Source: Micractinium sp. NFX-FRZ (Eukaryota > Chlorophyta > Trebouxiophyceae > Chlorellales > Chlorellaceae). Taken from it: a stretch of 64,000 nt of DNA. Each line of letters begins with the position of its first letter. The first letter of the stretch is position 1. The DNA is taken from positions 471,576 to 535,575 of the forward strand of contig JAPTJF010000003.1 in NCBI GenBank assembly GCA_029339195.1, read 5' to 3'. The notes under the pieces are model-generated. The model was not told the origin of the DNA, did no database searches, and saw nothing but the letters and a program-made list of their open reading frames with translations. The position numbers were made by a program, and so were the translations under genes. Below, one piece after another: positions 31,101 through 43,100 of this stretch.

Positions 31101-34100
31101 TCCACCCCCTCTGCCAGGCGATTGCCTACCTGACNNNNNNNNNNNNNNNNNNNNNNNNNNNNNNNNNNNNNNNNNNNNNNNNNNNNNNNNNNNNNNNNNN
31201 NNNNNNNNNNNNNNNNNNNNNNNNNNNNNNNNNNTGTCCACCCCCTCTGCCAGGGGATTGCCTACCTCACCGCCCACCGCCGCTTTGCCCTCTCTCCACC
31301 CCCTCTGCCAGCCGATCGCCTGCCTCACCGCCCCTTAACGGTTTGCCCTCTCTCCACCCCCTTTGCCAGGCGATTGCCTACCTCACTGCCCTCTGCCACG
31401 AGCGCGTGCCCCGCCCCCACCTGGTGGTCGTCCCGCTCTCCACCCTGCCCAACTGGCAGCGCGAGTTTGCGCGCTTTGCGCCCCAGCTCAACGTGGTGGC
31501 CCTTACGGGCAACGCCGAGGCGCGCGCTGTGGTCAAGGAGTATGAGCTCTTTGCCCACGGCCTGGGGGCGCGCACCATACAAGCGGGCGGTGAGTGTTTG
31601 TTCCACTCCCCACAATATGGGGTGGGGTGCGGCAAGGGAGATGTGTGTGGAACATGATTTGTCTGCCATTGGCATGGGGCGCTCATCATGCTGGCAGGGG
31701 GTGAGTGTGTTGCACCCCTCCCGTGTGGGGTGGGGCGGGGGACGGGAGGTGTGTGTGGTCAGGGAGCACTGAACATCTGTATGGGGCATTTGCCTGCGCT
31801 GCTCACAGTCGGCCGGTGCAGCACTGTCCTTTTCCAGGTCTTTACGTGCTCCCCGCCCCAGCCTCCTGCACACCCTCAGCCAGCGGTCTGACGCCGCTTG
31901 CTTGTCTGGCGTTGCATCCCCGTCATGCAGGCCGGCGCCGAGAGATGCTGCAGCGGGCCGTCCAGTTCCATGTGCTTCTCACCAGGTGGGGGTGGCGGGC
32001 TGGCCGGGACGAGGGTGGGGTGGGAGAGGGTGGGGTGGATGAGCCGGCGGCTGCTCAAGGGGGTGCAGCGTGCCTTTGAGTGCCATGTGCTCCTCACCAG
32101 GTGGGGGTGGCGGGCTGGCTGGGACGAGGGTGGGCCGGGTGAGCTGGTTGCTGCAAAAGAGGGGATGGCGGTAAGCCTGATGCCGCCGCCCGCCAGTCAC
32201 TCCAGTTGCATGCCCTCCATCGCACTCTGCACGCGCTCTACAAAGTGACGGCTGCAGGCGTTGCCGCCCTGGGCTTGCCGTTACTTTGTTGCAACAGAAC
32301 AATTGCCCACATCTTCTCACCCCACTCACTTGCTGCAGCTACAAGATGGTGGCCGCAGAGGAGGCGCGACCTGGGCCTGGTTTGACTTTCTTTGAATGCG
32401 GCACTGCTGTTAGCCCCCACATCTTCTCCCCCACTCACTTGCTCTACTTGCTGCAGTTACGAGATGGTGGCTGCTGAGGAGGCCGACCTGGGGAAGCTTG
32501 AGTTCGAGTCGCTGGTGGTGGATGAGGGTGAGGAAGGGCATGAGGACATGCGCTTGAATGGTGGATGAGGGTGAGGACATGCGCTGTCCCCATTTGCTTG
32601 CCACTCTCCCTCAATCGTCGTGAAGATTTCGGGGATTGTCAGCTGCTGGAGCAGGCACTTTGCTGGCACGGGCTGCCAAGGGACGGGAGGAGGGGGGCAC
32701 AGGAGGCGCCGTGAGCGTGGCAGCGCTCGGGTGGCCCGCCCCGCCCCGTCCCGCCCTGCACTTGTGAGCAGCGCCCCGGCCCTTTGCTGACAAATTGCCA
32801 CGTCCCCCCATCTGCTTTCCATGTTTTCACGCCTGAAGGGCACCGCCTGAAGAACAAGGAGGTGCGAGAGAGGAGGCCGGTTGGTGGGTCGTGCGCTGGG
32901 CCAAAGGGTGTCTTGTCCAGCGGGCAGGGCTGCGGTGGGTAGGGGCTGGCCTCCCAACCAGTTACCTTGCCCTCGCTCCCTCGATTACTGTGCTGTCCTC
33001 GTTCTCCCATCCTCAACCCAACTCACAACTACTCGAGAGGACACTCAACCCCACCCCTGCTACCCAATACCCAGCAGGCCAAACTGCCCACATGTATACA
33101 CCCTTCCCACCCCCACCATGCTGCCCACAGGCGCGGCTGTTCCAGGCGCTGCAGGCCATGCGCCAGCGCCACCGCGTGCTGCTGACGGGCACCCCCCTGC
33201 AGAACGACCTGTCGGAGCTCTTCATGCTGCTGCACTTTTTGGAGCCGCAGCGGTTTGACAACCTGGGTGAGGCACCGCCACTGGCACTGCTGCTGGCACT
33301 CGTGCTTCTGTGCTGGTGGTGCTGAGGCACTGGCCCTGCTACTGGTGCCTGTGCTGGGAGCGCTGTGATTGGCTCAGCATGCCCTGCAGGGGTTGTGGAG
33401 GTTGCGCGCTTGAGTACCGGTGCCCTTCACCTGTGTCCCCTTTTGTTGGCTCAACCAGTATCTTCCGCTTCGCCCTTACCTGATCCGTTTTCGACCCACC
33501 CAAACCTCCCCCCGGTTGAAGGCTTCCAGTTGCCAGTGTAAGACGGCTCCTCTAGCTCACGCATTATCAAAGAAACATTGTTGATTCACGCCTGTCCCCC
33601 CCGCAGAGGCCTTCCAGTCCGAGTTTGAGGACATGGCTTCCTGTACTGTAGCTGATGCATTATGGAATCGGAAATCGGTCAAGAGTCATTGTCGAACCAC
33701 TCCCTCCCCCCTACCACCCCCTCTCCCCCCGCAGAGGCCTTCCAGTCCGAGTTTGATGACATCGCCCACGAGCAGCAGGTGGAGCGGCTGCACACGCTGC
33801 TGCGCCCCCACCTGCTGCGCCGCATGAAGGCGGACGTGCTGCGCCAGCTGCCGCCCAAGAAGGAGCAGATCGTGGCGTGCGAGCTGTCGGCGGCGCAGAA
33901 GCAGGTGCAGGGGGTGGCAGGTGCAGGGGATGAGTGGGTATTACCCTGATCCACAGCACACCCTATCCTGTACTGCACATCTGCCCCCACGGCTGCACAC
34001 ATCCCTGGCCATATGGGTGCACCACTCCATCCCTGACCCACTGTCCGGCACCCGTACTGCCGCACCCCCGCAGGTGTACCGCACCATCCTGACCCAGAGC

Positions 34101-37100
34101 TACGAGAGCCTGACGCGGGGGGGCGTGTCAAAGCTGAAGAACGTGATGATGGAGCTGCGCAAGGCGGTGAGCTGGCTGGCTTTGGTACATTCACTGTAAT
34201 GTTCTTGGTTTTGACTGCAGTGTAGCCATGTTGATCGGGGGGGTGATGATGGAGCTGCGCAAGGCGGTGAGCTGGCTGGTACATGTGAAGCATGCGTGTG
34301 AACTGGCAGTTGCTCGAGTGTAGTCATGCTGCACTGCCTTGCTGCCTAACTGACACTGGCAGGACAACAAGCTGTACCACCACTGAGTACGGCATGCACC
34401 CCCCTCCCCCACACCCCTGCAGGTGCAGCACGTGTACCTGCAGTTCTTCCCGCCCGACCCCCGCCCCACGGGCCAGGCCTGGCTGCAGCTGCTGCTGGAG
34501 GGGTCGGGCAAGCTGGCGCTCATGGACCGCATGCTGCAGGTGGGGAGGGGCTGCAAGGTGGTGACTTGTCCGTGGGAAGTACCGACCGCTCTCAGCAAGT
34601 GGGGCGGGAGGATGGCACCTGGGGTGCTGGTGGGCGGGGGGGCGAGCGGGGGCGGGAGGAGAGCATTGGTGCTTGTGGCACTGGTGCTTGTGGCACTGGT
34701 GCTTGTGGCACTGGTGCTTGTGGCACTGGTGCTTGTGGCACTGCCGCTTGTGGACCGCTTGCTGCAGGTGGGGGCTGCAGGGCGTGAGTGGCACAGGGGA
34801 GGGTGTGAAGGTGCCCGATAAATACGGGCGAGCGTGGGAAGGGGTTCTGGTGGGGGCTGAGGCGGGGGTGGAGGGCCATGCAAGCTGGCGCGCGAGAGTG
34901 GGTGCAGGCATGGCGAGCAAGCAACCCAACCGGCAGGCCGGGAGAGCGGCGGCATGGGTGGCCTACTCCCAATTCCTGCTCCATTCCCACCCGCCCGCCC
35001 CCTCACCCCCCCTGCTGCCATCGCCGTCCAGTTGTCCCCCCGCCTGCAGAAGCTGCGCAGCGGGGGCCACAGGGTGCTGGTACCCTCACCCGCCCCCTCA
35101 CCTCCCCTGCTGCCATCGCCGTCCCATTGCCCCCTGCAGAAGCTGCGCACCGGGGGCCACAGGGTGCTGGTCTACTCCCAGTTCCTGCTGATGCTGGATG
35201 TACTGGAGTGGTACTGCGCAGCCCGCGGCTTCCCCTACCTGCGCCTGGACGGCAGCGTGGGTGAGCACCTGGGCAGCAGGGCGGTGGCGGGGCGGGCAAG
35301 TTGGGGCGGGGTGCAGGCGGGAGGGCGTGAGGGAGGGTGTGAAAGGGTGGACTGGGGCATGGGCGGGGGTGCATGCTGGGTAGGGAGGTTTGGCCTGAGC
35401 TGCACGAGGGAGTCGAGCGGGACATTGGCAGTTGCGGCCTGTCCGCTTGATCACTCGCCTCACCGCACCCCTGCCCTGCCCCTTCACCAGCTTCTCCCCT
35501 CTGTCCCTGCCTCCCTCCGGCACCGCCGTGCGCCAGCCCTACGCTGTCTGCCGTCTCACCCTCCCGTGCCCTCCCTGCCCCCTCCCCCATGCAGCCACGG
35601 CCGAGCGGCAGCGCCGCATCGATGCGTACAACTCGCAGCCCGACCGCCACTTCATCTTCCTGCTGTCCACCCGCGCCGGCGGACTGGGCATCAACCTGGC
35701 CACAGCTGACACCGTCATCCTGTACGACTCAGGTGGGCCTAAGGCTTGTTTCCGAGGCCTGAATGGCATAGTTTGTGTTGGCGAGAAGGTGTTCGGTGGG
35801 GTTTGGAGGGCTGGGCGGGAGCCCGGTTGCTGCTGGCGCCCTTCTATGCCGCGCGGGCGGGTGGGTGGGTGGATGGCGTTACCAGTGATTGCAAACGTAC
35901 AAGCCGCGATGGCACACATCGCCCCGCCGCTGGCCTGCATTCCTTCCATTCCTGCCCATGCCTGCTGCCTCACCCTGCACCGCATGCCTGCTGCCTCACC
36001 CTGCACTCCATCCCTGCCTCCCCTCTCCCCCTGCCCGCCTCCCCCAGACTGGAACCCTCACAACGACCTGCAGGCGCAGGCGCGGGCGCACCGCCTGGGG
36101 CAGGAGAGCGGGGTGATGGTGTACCGCCTGATTGCGCGCAACACGGTGGAGGAGCGCATGATGCAGGTGGGGCGGGTGGGGGTTGGGTGGGGTGGGATGT
36201 GGCTGGGTGGCGGGGGTGTGGCTGGGTGGGGTGGCATGTGGCTGGGTGGAGCACGAGGTCTCCGGGTGGGCGCAGTGCTTCAAAGTGGGCACATGATTTT
36301 CTGCGGCTGCTGGGGGTGCACCCCTTTTGTAGGGTGAGTGGCGTGCCGCTAAATTCCACGACTGCGTGGAAGAGCGCACGATGCAGTCGGGTGCCTGGTT
36401 CTGTATCGGTCGCGTTCACCTGGCCTGAGGTGCCCGGTGGTGGGAGTGTGGGCGCCGGAACAGCGCGGAAGCGCTGCTGGTGCACCTGCGGCGCAGTGGG
36501 GGCAGGGTGTGGCCGGGTGGATGGTTTACAGGGGTTTTGTGGCTCCTGGGCGTCCCAAGTCCGAGCTGATGCTGTAGCATGTGGGAGGGCGACCCTTTCT
36601 TCCCTGGCCCCGTCCTCACATCCCCAACTCTCAACCCCACCACCTTCTGGCTTCCCCTGGCAACCAACCCTCAGCGTGCCAAGTCCAAGCTGGTGCTGGA
36701 GCACGTGGTGGTGCGCAAGATGAAGCGCAAGGGGGGAGGGCCCGCGGCCGTTGGCGCTCCGGGGGAGCAGCAGCTGGACCAAAACGAACTGCAGGTGGGT
36801 GCTGGGCGGGTGCGGGGGTGAGGATCAGTTGTGTTGCCGTGCAAAGCAGGGCAGCCAGAGCAGGGCAGGGTGGCCTACGCACAAGACGGATTGAGCTGCA
36901 GATGGGCGCTGGGTGTGTGCGGTTGGTATGCCTTTGTTGGTGGCGCAGGGCGGGGCAGGACGCGGCGGCGCAGGGGGGAGGCGGGCATGCTATCAGGGCA
37001 CGGCAGGCAGAGCAAGCACGAGGAGCAGGGGAGGGCGGTGTGGTGTGCATCCTGCTGGATTCTGCCAATATCCTGGCCTGCAGGCCGCCCCTCCTGCGTG

Positions 37101-40100
37101 CTGCCTTTTCTTGCCGCCCCACAGGCAACATGACCAGAACAGGACTGGGTGCTGCCTGCTTTGCATGCTGCCCTGCTGCAGGACCTGATTCGATTTGGGG
37201 CAGCTGAGCTGTTTGCCGAGGAGGGGGCGCCCGAGGAGGCAGGCAAGTGGGCCGTGCGGGCAAGTGGGCTCGCCACTTCATGCTGCGTGTCCGCACGACC
37301 CGAACGCCTGGAATGCCTGCTGTGGGTGCGGGCTTGTGGCCTGGCTGGCCTCCTGACCCTGCACCTTGCCCCTGCCTCCTGCCCAGCCCGTGCCCTGCCC
37401 CTGCCCTGCCCCTGCCCCTGCTCCTTTCCCTGGTCAACCCCTGCCCCTGCCCTGCTCCCCCCTCCCTTGCCCTCACCCCCCTTCTTGGCACCCTGCAGGC
37501 ACTGGCGAGTCGGCCGAGGCCAAGGTGGCGCCTGCTAAGAACCGCCCCCTGCCCACCAGCGTGGCGGAGCGGCAGGCGGGGCGCACCGGCGGGCAGGACG
37601 GGCGGGTGAGGAGGCTGGTCCGGCTCGGCTGTGGGAGGGTGAAAGCTGGAGAGGGGCCGGGGGAGGGCGGGGCAGATGGGCGCCTGCTAATCTGCCCAGG
37701 CAGGAAGGGCCAGCTGCTTGCATGTGTTACCTACGGAAGTCTGAACCTGTTTGCACCCTGTGTGGGCCTGTGCGAAGCTGTGCGCACCTGCGCCTTGCAG
37801 AGATGCCACCAGCCGCCGCAGCCCTGCATTTGCCCTGCTCAGCGCGCGCCCTACGCGCCGTTGCCACCCCCGTCACCTGCTGTCCCTGCTGCCACCCGTG
37901 CCCTCTCCCCCCGTGCCAGGTGGTGGTGTGGACGGATGAGGCTGTGGACCAACTGCTCGACCGGAGTGAGCTGAGCAACACCCAGGGGGGCGGCGAGGGA
38001 GCGGCAGGGGGCGCCGGCGGCGGCGGCGGTGACATCCTGGCTGGATTCAAGGTGGCACATTTCGAGCTAAAGGAGCAGCCGGCAGAGGGGCCAAGCGAGG
38101 CGCAAACGGCGGCCGCGGCCGCGGCCCAGGCGGCTGCGGCTCAGCAAGCCGAGGCAGAGGCTGCTGCCGTGCTGGACGCTGCCACTGGGTCCGCAGCCGG
38201 GAGCTTTTGGGACGCGCTGCTGGCGGGGCGGCTTGCCGCCGTGCCGGCGCCGGCCACCGCAGCAGCAGCAGCGCTGGGCAAGGGCAAGCGGCAGCGGAAG
38301 AAAGTGGTTGACCTGCAGCACGATGCCCTGCTGGATGCCCTGCTCAAGGGCGCAAGCGGCAGCGAGGGCAGCGGCAGCGACAGCGGCAGCGAGGGGGGCG
38401 ATGCTGGCAGCCAGCGCAGCGGCAGCTCAGGCAACGTGTCAGGTGAGAGGGCGGGCCAGCGGGGCGGGGCATGAAGGTCCTTCTGAGGTGGGGCCCCGCC
38501 GGCCCTTGTGTGGCTGAGCATTGCTGTCTGTGTAGTGTCTGTGTGTCCTGGGACGTCCCAGTGCCCTTTTTTATTCCCGCCCTCCTGCATCTACCCTTCC
38601 CTTGCCCTGCACCACCTTGTTCCCCTGCCCTCACCCCTCCCTCCCGCCCTGCCTGCCCCGCTCTGCCCCTCCCCGCCAGATGATGACTACCCTTCCCTCC
38701 GCCCCGCCCCACCTTCTTTCTTTGCCTTCACACATCCCTCCCCCCTGCACCCTCATCCGTCCCCCCTCTAGACGCCTCACTTTCCCTGCTCCAACTTCAT
38801 CCCTCCCGCCCCCCTGTGTGCCCTCCCTCCCCTGCCTTCAGACGAGGATTACCGGGTGGGGTCGGATGAGGAGCAGGAGCAGCAGGCAGAGGAGGAGCAG
38901 GAGGCGGCGGAGTGGGAGCAGGACGGGCTGGTGCCAGAGGAGCGAGAGAAGAGGCGGAGGGCGGCCTGGGAGGCAGCGTTGCTGCCGGCGGGGCAGGGGC
39001 AGGCGCAGGCGCAGGGGCAGCAGCAGGCTGCGGCGCCGCCCGAGCAGCAGGGGCAGCAGGGGAAGGGGAAGAGGCACCGCCGCACGCAGGCAGAGATGGC
39101 GTTGGAGCGAGGTGGGGGGCCGCCCGCCCTGCCTGCCCTGCCCGCCCTGCCTGCTATCCGTGCTTGCCTGCTCTCATGACCTGCCTGGTATCAGTGCTTG
39201 CTTTTCATCTGTGTGCCACTATACTTTGCCCTCTTTCTCTCTCCTGATGTACCTAGTACATAAACGCTCCGCTGTCTTCTTCCCCGCGCAGGCAACTACG
39301 CCCTCGCCATCCGGCTGACCAGCGCGGCGGAGCAGGGGCTGCGCCCGCTGGGCGGCTGGCCGCAGGTGGCCGGCACGGGCGACCAGCTGCGCGTGTGGGG
39401 CTTCTCCCAGCTGCAGGTGAGGCACGTGGGGGGCAGGGCGGGGCGAAGCAGGGCAGAGCTGGTTTGAGGGAAGTGGCCAGGCCATGCGGCCTGGATGCAG
39501 CGTCAGCCGACGACCGCCTCGTGCACAGCATGCCGCAGGGGCCACGTGGCCCCGTGCACCACCCCCTTGCGCTGTTTGGCTCCATCCATCCAAGCAAAAC
39601 CAGCCGCTCCGCCCCCACCTCCGTGCCGCCATCAACCGCCTGCCCATCTCCCCCACCCCACCGCACCCCACCACCCTCAACCCCACCCCACTTCCACCCC
39701 TCGCCCCACCCCATGCAGCGCGACTGCTTCCTGCAGCTGGTGCTGCAGTACGGGCTGGAGAGCGGGGAGGACGGCGCCTTTGAGTGGGGCCAGCTGGCGG
39801 CTCAGTTCCCGGCAAAGCTGGAGGAGGATGTGGCACGGGTGGGGCGGGGTATAGGGTAGTGAGTAGGGGTTGGAACGAGGTGGGACGCTTTAGAGTGGGG
39901 CCAGCTGGCGGCTCAGTTCCTTGGCAAGGCTGGGGGAGGATGGGGGCAGGGGTGGGGCTCAAAGGGAGGGGTGTAGTAGGTAGAGGGGTTTTGTAAATGA
40001 AGGTGGGGCGCTTTGAGTGGGGGCTGTGTGGCACGCATGCTCCCAGGACAACTGGGGGAGGGTGGGGCCAGGGTGGGGCTCGAGAAGGGAGGGGCGTAGG

Positions 40101-43100
40101 GGAGAGGGGCTGACAGGAGGTGGGAAGCTTTGAGTGGGGCCAGCCGGCATGGATGGTCGCCGCACATCTGCCCGCACCCAACGCGACCACCCACTTGCCC
40201 CCCGGCCCCCGCCTGGCCCCGCCCCTTGCAGTATGGCAACCTGCTCATGAGCCGAGTCATGGCGGCCGGAAGGTCGAGCAGCGGAGCCAATGCGGGGCCC
40301 TCGGGTACGTGTGTCCCTCCCTTGCCTGCGCCACTTTAGCCCGGCACTGCCCTGCCAGGCCCCTCGCGGCCGGGCCCCTGGGCGGCAGGCACGCTCATAT
40401 CAACCCCAAGCATGCACGCCCCTGCCAGTGCTACAAGCTTTCGTCTGTGTGCAAGGAATCCCTTGGCGCTGCAATTCACCTAGGGTAGCGCCTGGTCGTG
40501 GCTGGGTGGCCACTCTGCCTGCCTGCCTGCCTGCCTGCCTGCCACCTTGTGCCAGCCTGTCTGCCCACCCACCTGCCAGCCTGTGCCTGCCCGCCTGCCT
40601 GCAGACGGTGTGCCGCTCAATGCGCTGCTGTGCGGCCACACGGCACGGGAGATCCTGACACGAGTGGTGAGGGTCTAGGGACAGCACCAGGCTGAGCAGA
40701 TGACCTCCGCCCACTTGATGGTGGCGGCACCTGCACTGCACAGCCACTGTCCCGTGCCTGGCCTGCCCTGCCCTGCCGTGCGCTGCTTCCCGGCACGCAC
40801 ACTGCTGGCATTCGCACGGAGCCATTATCTGCACAACCTTCATGCCCGCTGCCTACCCGCCTGCCCCCCCTCTGCCCATCCCTGCCTGCCCCGCCCCCCC
40901 GCGCCCTGCCTGCCCCCACCCTCTGCCCATGCCTGCCTGCCCCACCCTCTCGCACCGTGCCTGCCCCCCCCCTCCGCCCATGCCTGCCTCCCTGCCCCGC
41001 CCCCTCTGGCACCGCAGGGCATGCTGCACATCCTGCGCACCTCCCTGCACGCCCTGGACCAGCCCGGCAGCGACGCGGCGCGCGCCGCCAACCGCGCCAT
41101 GGCGCGCCCGGGCCTGCGGGACAGCTGCTCCCAGTGGACCTCATTCAACGACGTTCGCCTGCTGCAGGCAGTGGTGAAGCACGGCTGCGGCAGGTGCGGG
41201 GGCGCCCAGCACCTGCCATGCGACACTGGCCGGGTGAAAGGCGGCAGCTGAGGCACATGCCGGGTGGCAGGCGGTGCCTGGGGGGCGCTGGGGTGGCAGG
41301 GCGGGGTGGGCAGGGCAAGCCCCCACAGGTGGAGCATCCCGACGGTGGGGTATTGTCGTGCAGCGCATGTGCTGCAGGCTGCTGCGGACTGTTCGGTGGC
41401 CTGGCCTGTGCGGCACTGATGCCTGCTGTGGCGCTACCGCCCGTGCTGTGTGGTCTGTGCTGCGTGGCGTCATCGCCTTGCTTGATGCCGCTGCCTGTTT
41501 GGTGGTGCGTGCTGGTGTGGCAGCACCGCCTTCCTGTCAACCTGCCGCCTGCGCTGTGGTAACCCCTCCCTTGCACCGCACCTCCCTTGCACCGCACCTC
41601 CCTTGCCACAGGTGGGCCGAGGTGCTGGAGGATTCTGACCTGGGGCTGCAGGCGCCAGTGCTGGCTGAGCTGGCGAGCCTGGGGTTCACGGAGGTCGTGC
41701 AGAAGCCGGGGCCCAATGCCACCAAAGAGCAGGTGGGGGCTTGGAGCACGCATGTGCGGGGGCAGGAAGCTGTGGTGATGGTGTGGTGTGAGCGGCAAGG
41801 GGCGCAAGGCGGGCGTGCCCTCTTGGAAGCAATCCTGCCGGCCACTCTGCCTGCCTGCCTGCCTGCCTGCCACCTTGTGCCCGCCTGCCCGCACGCCCAC
41901 CTGCCCACGCCTGCACGCACGCCTGCACGCCCACCGTCCTGCCCGTTCCCGCCCGCCCACCTCACCCCACCTGCCCGCTCCCCTGCCGCACCTGTGTCCC
42001 TTCCCCGCAGGAGCGTGCCTACCAAGTGGCCCTGCGGCGGCAGGTGCAGTGGCTGGAGGCCCGCCTGGACCGGCTGGCGGCGGCGCTGGCTCAGGATTCC
42101 GACGCACCAGACCCCCCGCTGCTGGCACAGCCCATACGCTTTGTCTTCTACGGCCGCAACAGCCGGAAGCACGGGGGGGAGGGGCAGGCGGGGGAGGGGC
42201 GGCGCGGTCCGGGGCGGCCGCCCGGCAGCGGCGCGGGCGGCGGCTCGCGGCCCTCCAAGGGACGGGAGCAGGGCCAGGGTGCGGCCCGAGGGCAGGGGCA
42301 GGCCCAGGGTGCTGCAGCGCAGGAGGAGGCGGCGCGTGAGCAGGAGAGGGTGACGCGGGAGCGGCAGCGGGCGGAGCGCACGGCGGCGGCGATTCAGGCG
42401 CTGCAGGGCATGTCTGATGACTCCCGCCAGCGCCGCCTGCAGCTGCACCTCCTCAACCAGCACATGAACAGGCTGTCAGGTGGGCCCCGGGCTGGGGCGG
42501 GGACATGGTACACCCGGGGGGCTGGCGCCGGTGCTTGTGTGTGTGCTAGTGAAAGCAGGAGCCGTTGGCGCCTGCTGACCGCAAGAGTGCAGGCCTGTGG
42601 ATGGGGCTGGGGTTGAAGGCTGGAGATGCAGTGTGGGGGCTGGCGGGGGGTCAAAGGCTGGGATGCAGTACAGAGGGTGCCGTTTTGGGTGTTGGCTTAT
42701 CCAGTACGCCCTGCATGTGGCGCCCACTCATGGCGTCAGCAGCGGCCGCCGCCGGCGGCAGCCCTCACCATGCGCCTTGGTGCCGCCCGCTCATCCCCAG
42801 TGAGCCCCGTCTTCTTGCCTGCGTGTGCCCCAACAGTTATGGGGACAACCTGGGGATGTCTTTTCGTGTGACACTACTATATTGCGCCTTCTGCCGCCCT
42901 CCTCTAGCTGGGCCCATGCCCTGAAGGCTTGAAGTGACGTGCAGTGTCCACGCTCTGTTGCCCCCTGCTGCTGCTGCTGCTGCTGCCGCTGCCGCAGACA
43001 CGATTGACAAAGAGACGACGGAGGTGCACCGGTGCCTGACCAGCCGCCGGCCGGTCAACCTGGTCAAGGCGGGGCAGCGCTTCCAGGCGCAGCTGCAGGT

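Noticed and set aside
30103..31338. Long open frames across the 117-bp array (Leu/Pro/Cys-rich protein)
   Set aside because: They result from the repeat unit being a multiple of three and from an N run read as codons; the sequence is intron plus decoy acceptors.
30650..31369. Possible CRISPR-like regular repeat array
   Set aside because: Units are contiguous with no unique spacers, the genome is eukaryotic, and the units derive from the neighbouring exon.
39219..40190. 323-residue minus-strand open frame
   Set aside because: Antisense to PKL exons and introns; Pro/His/Ser-rich shadow of GC-rich repeats with no family similarity.
41145..42463. Minus-strand open frames of about 310-330 residues
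   Set aside because: Antisense shadows of PKL exons 27-29, whose splice phases and PKL similarity fix the plus strand.
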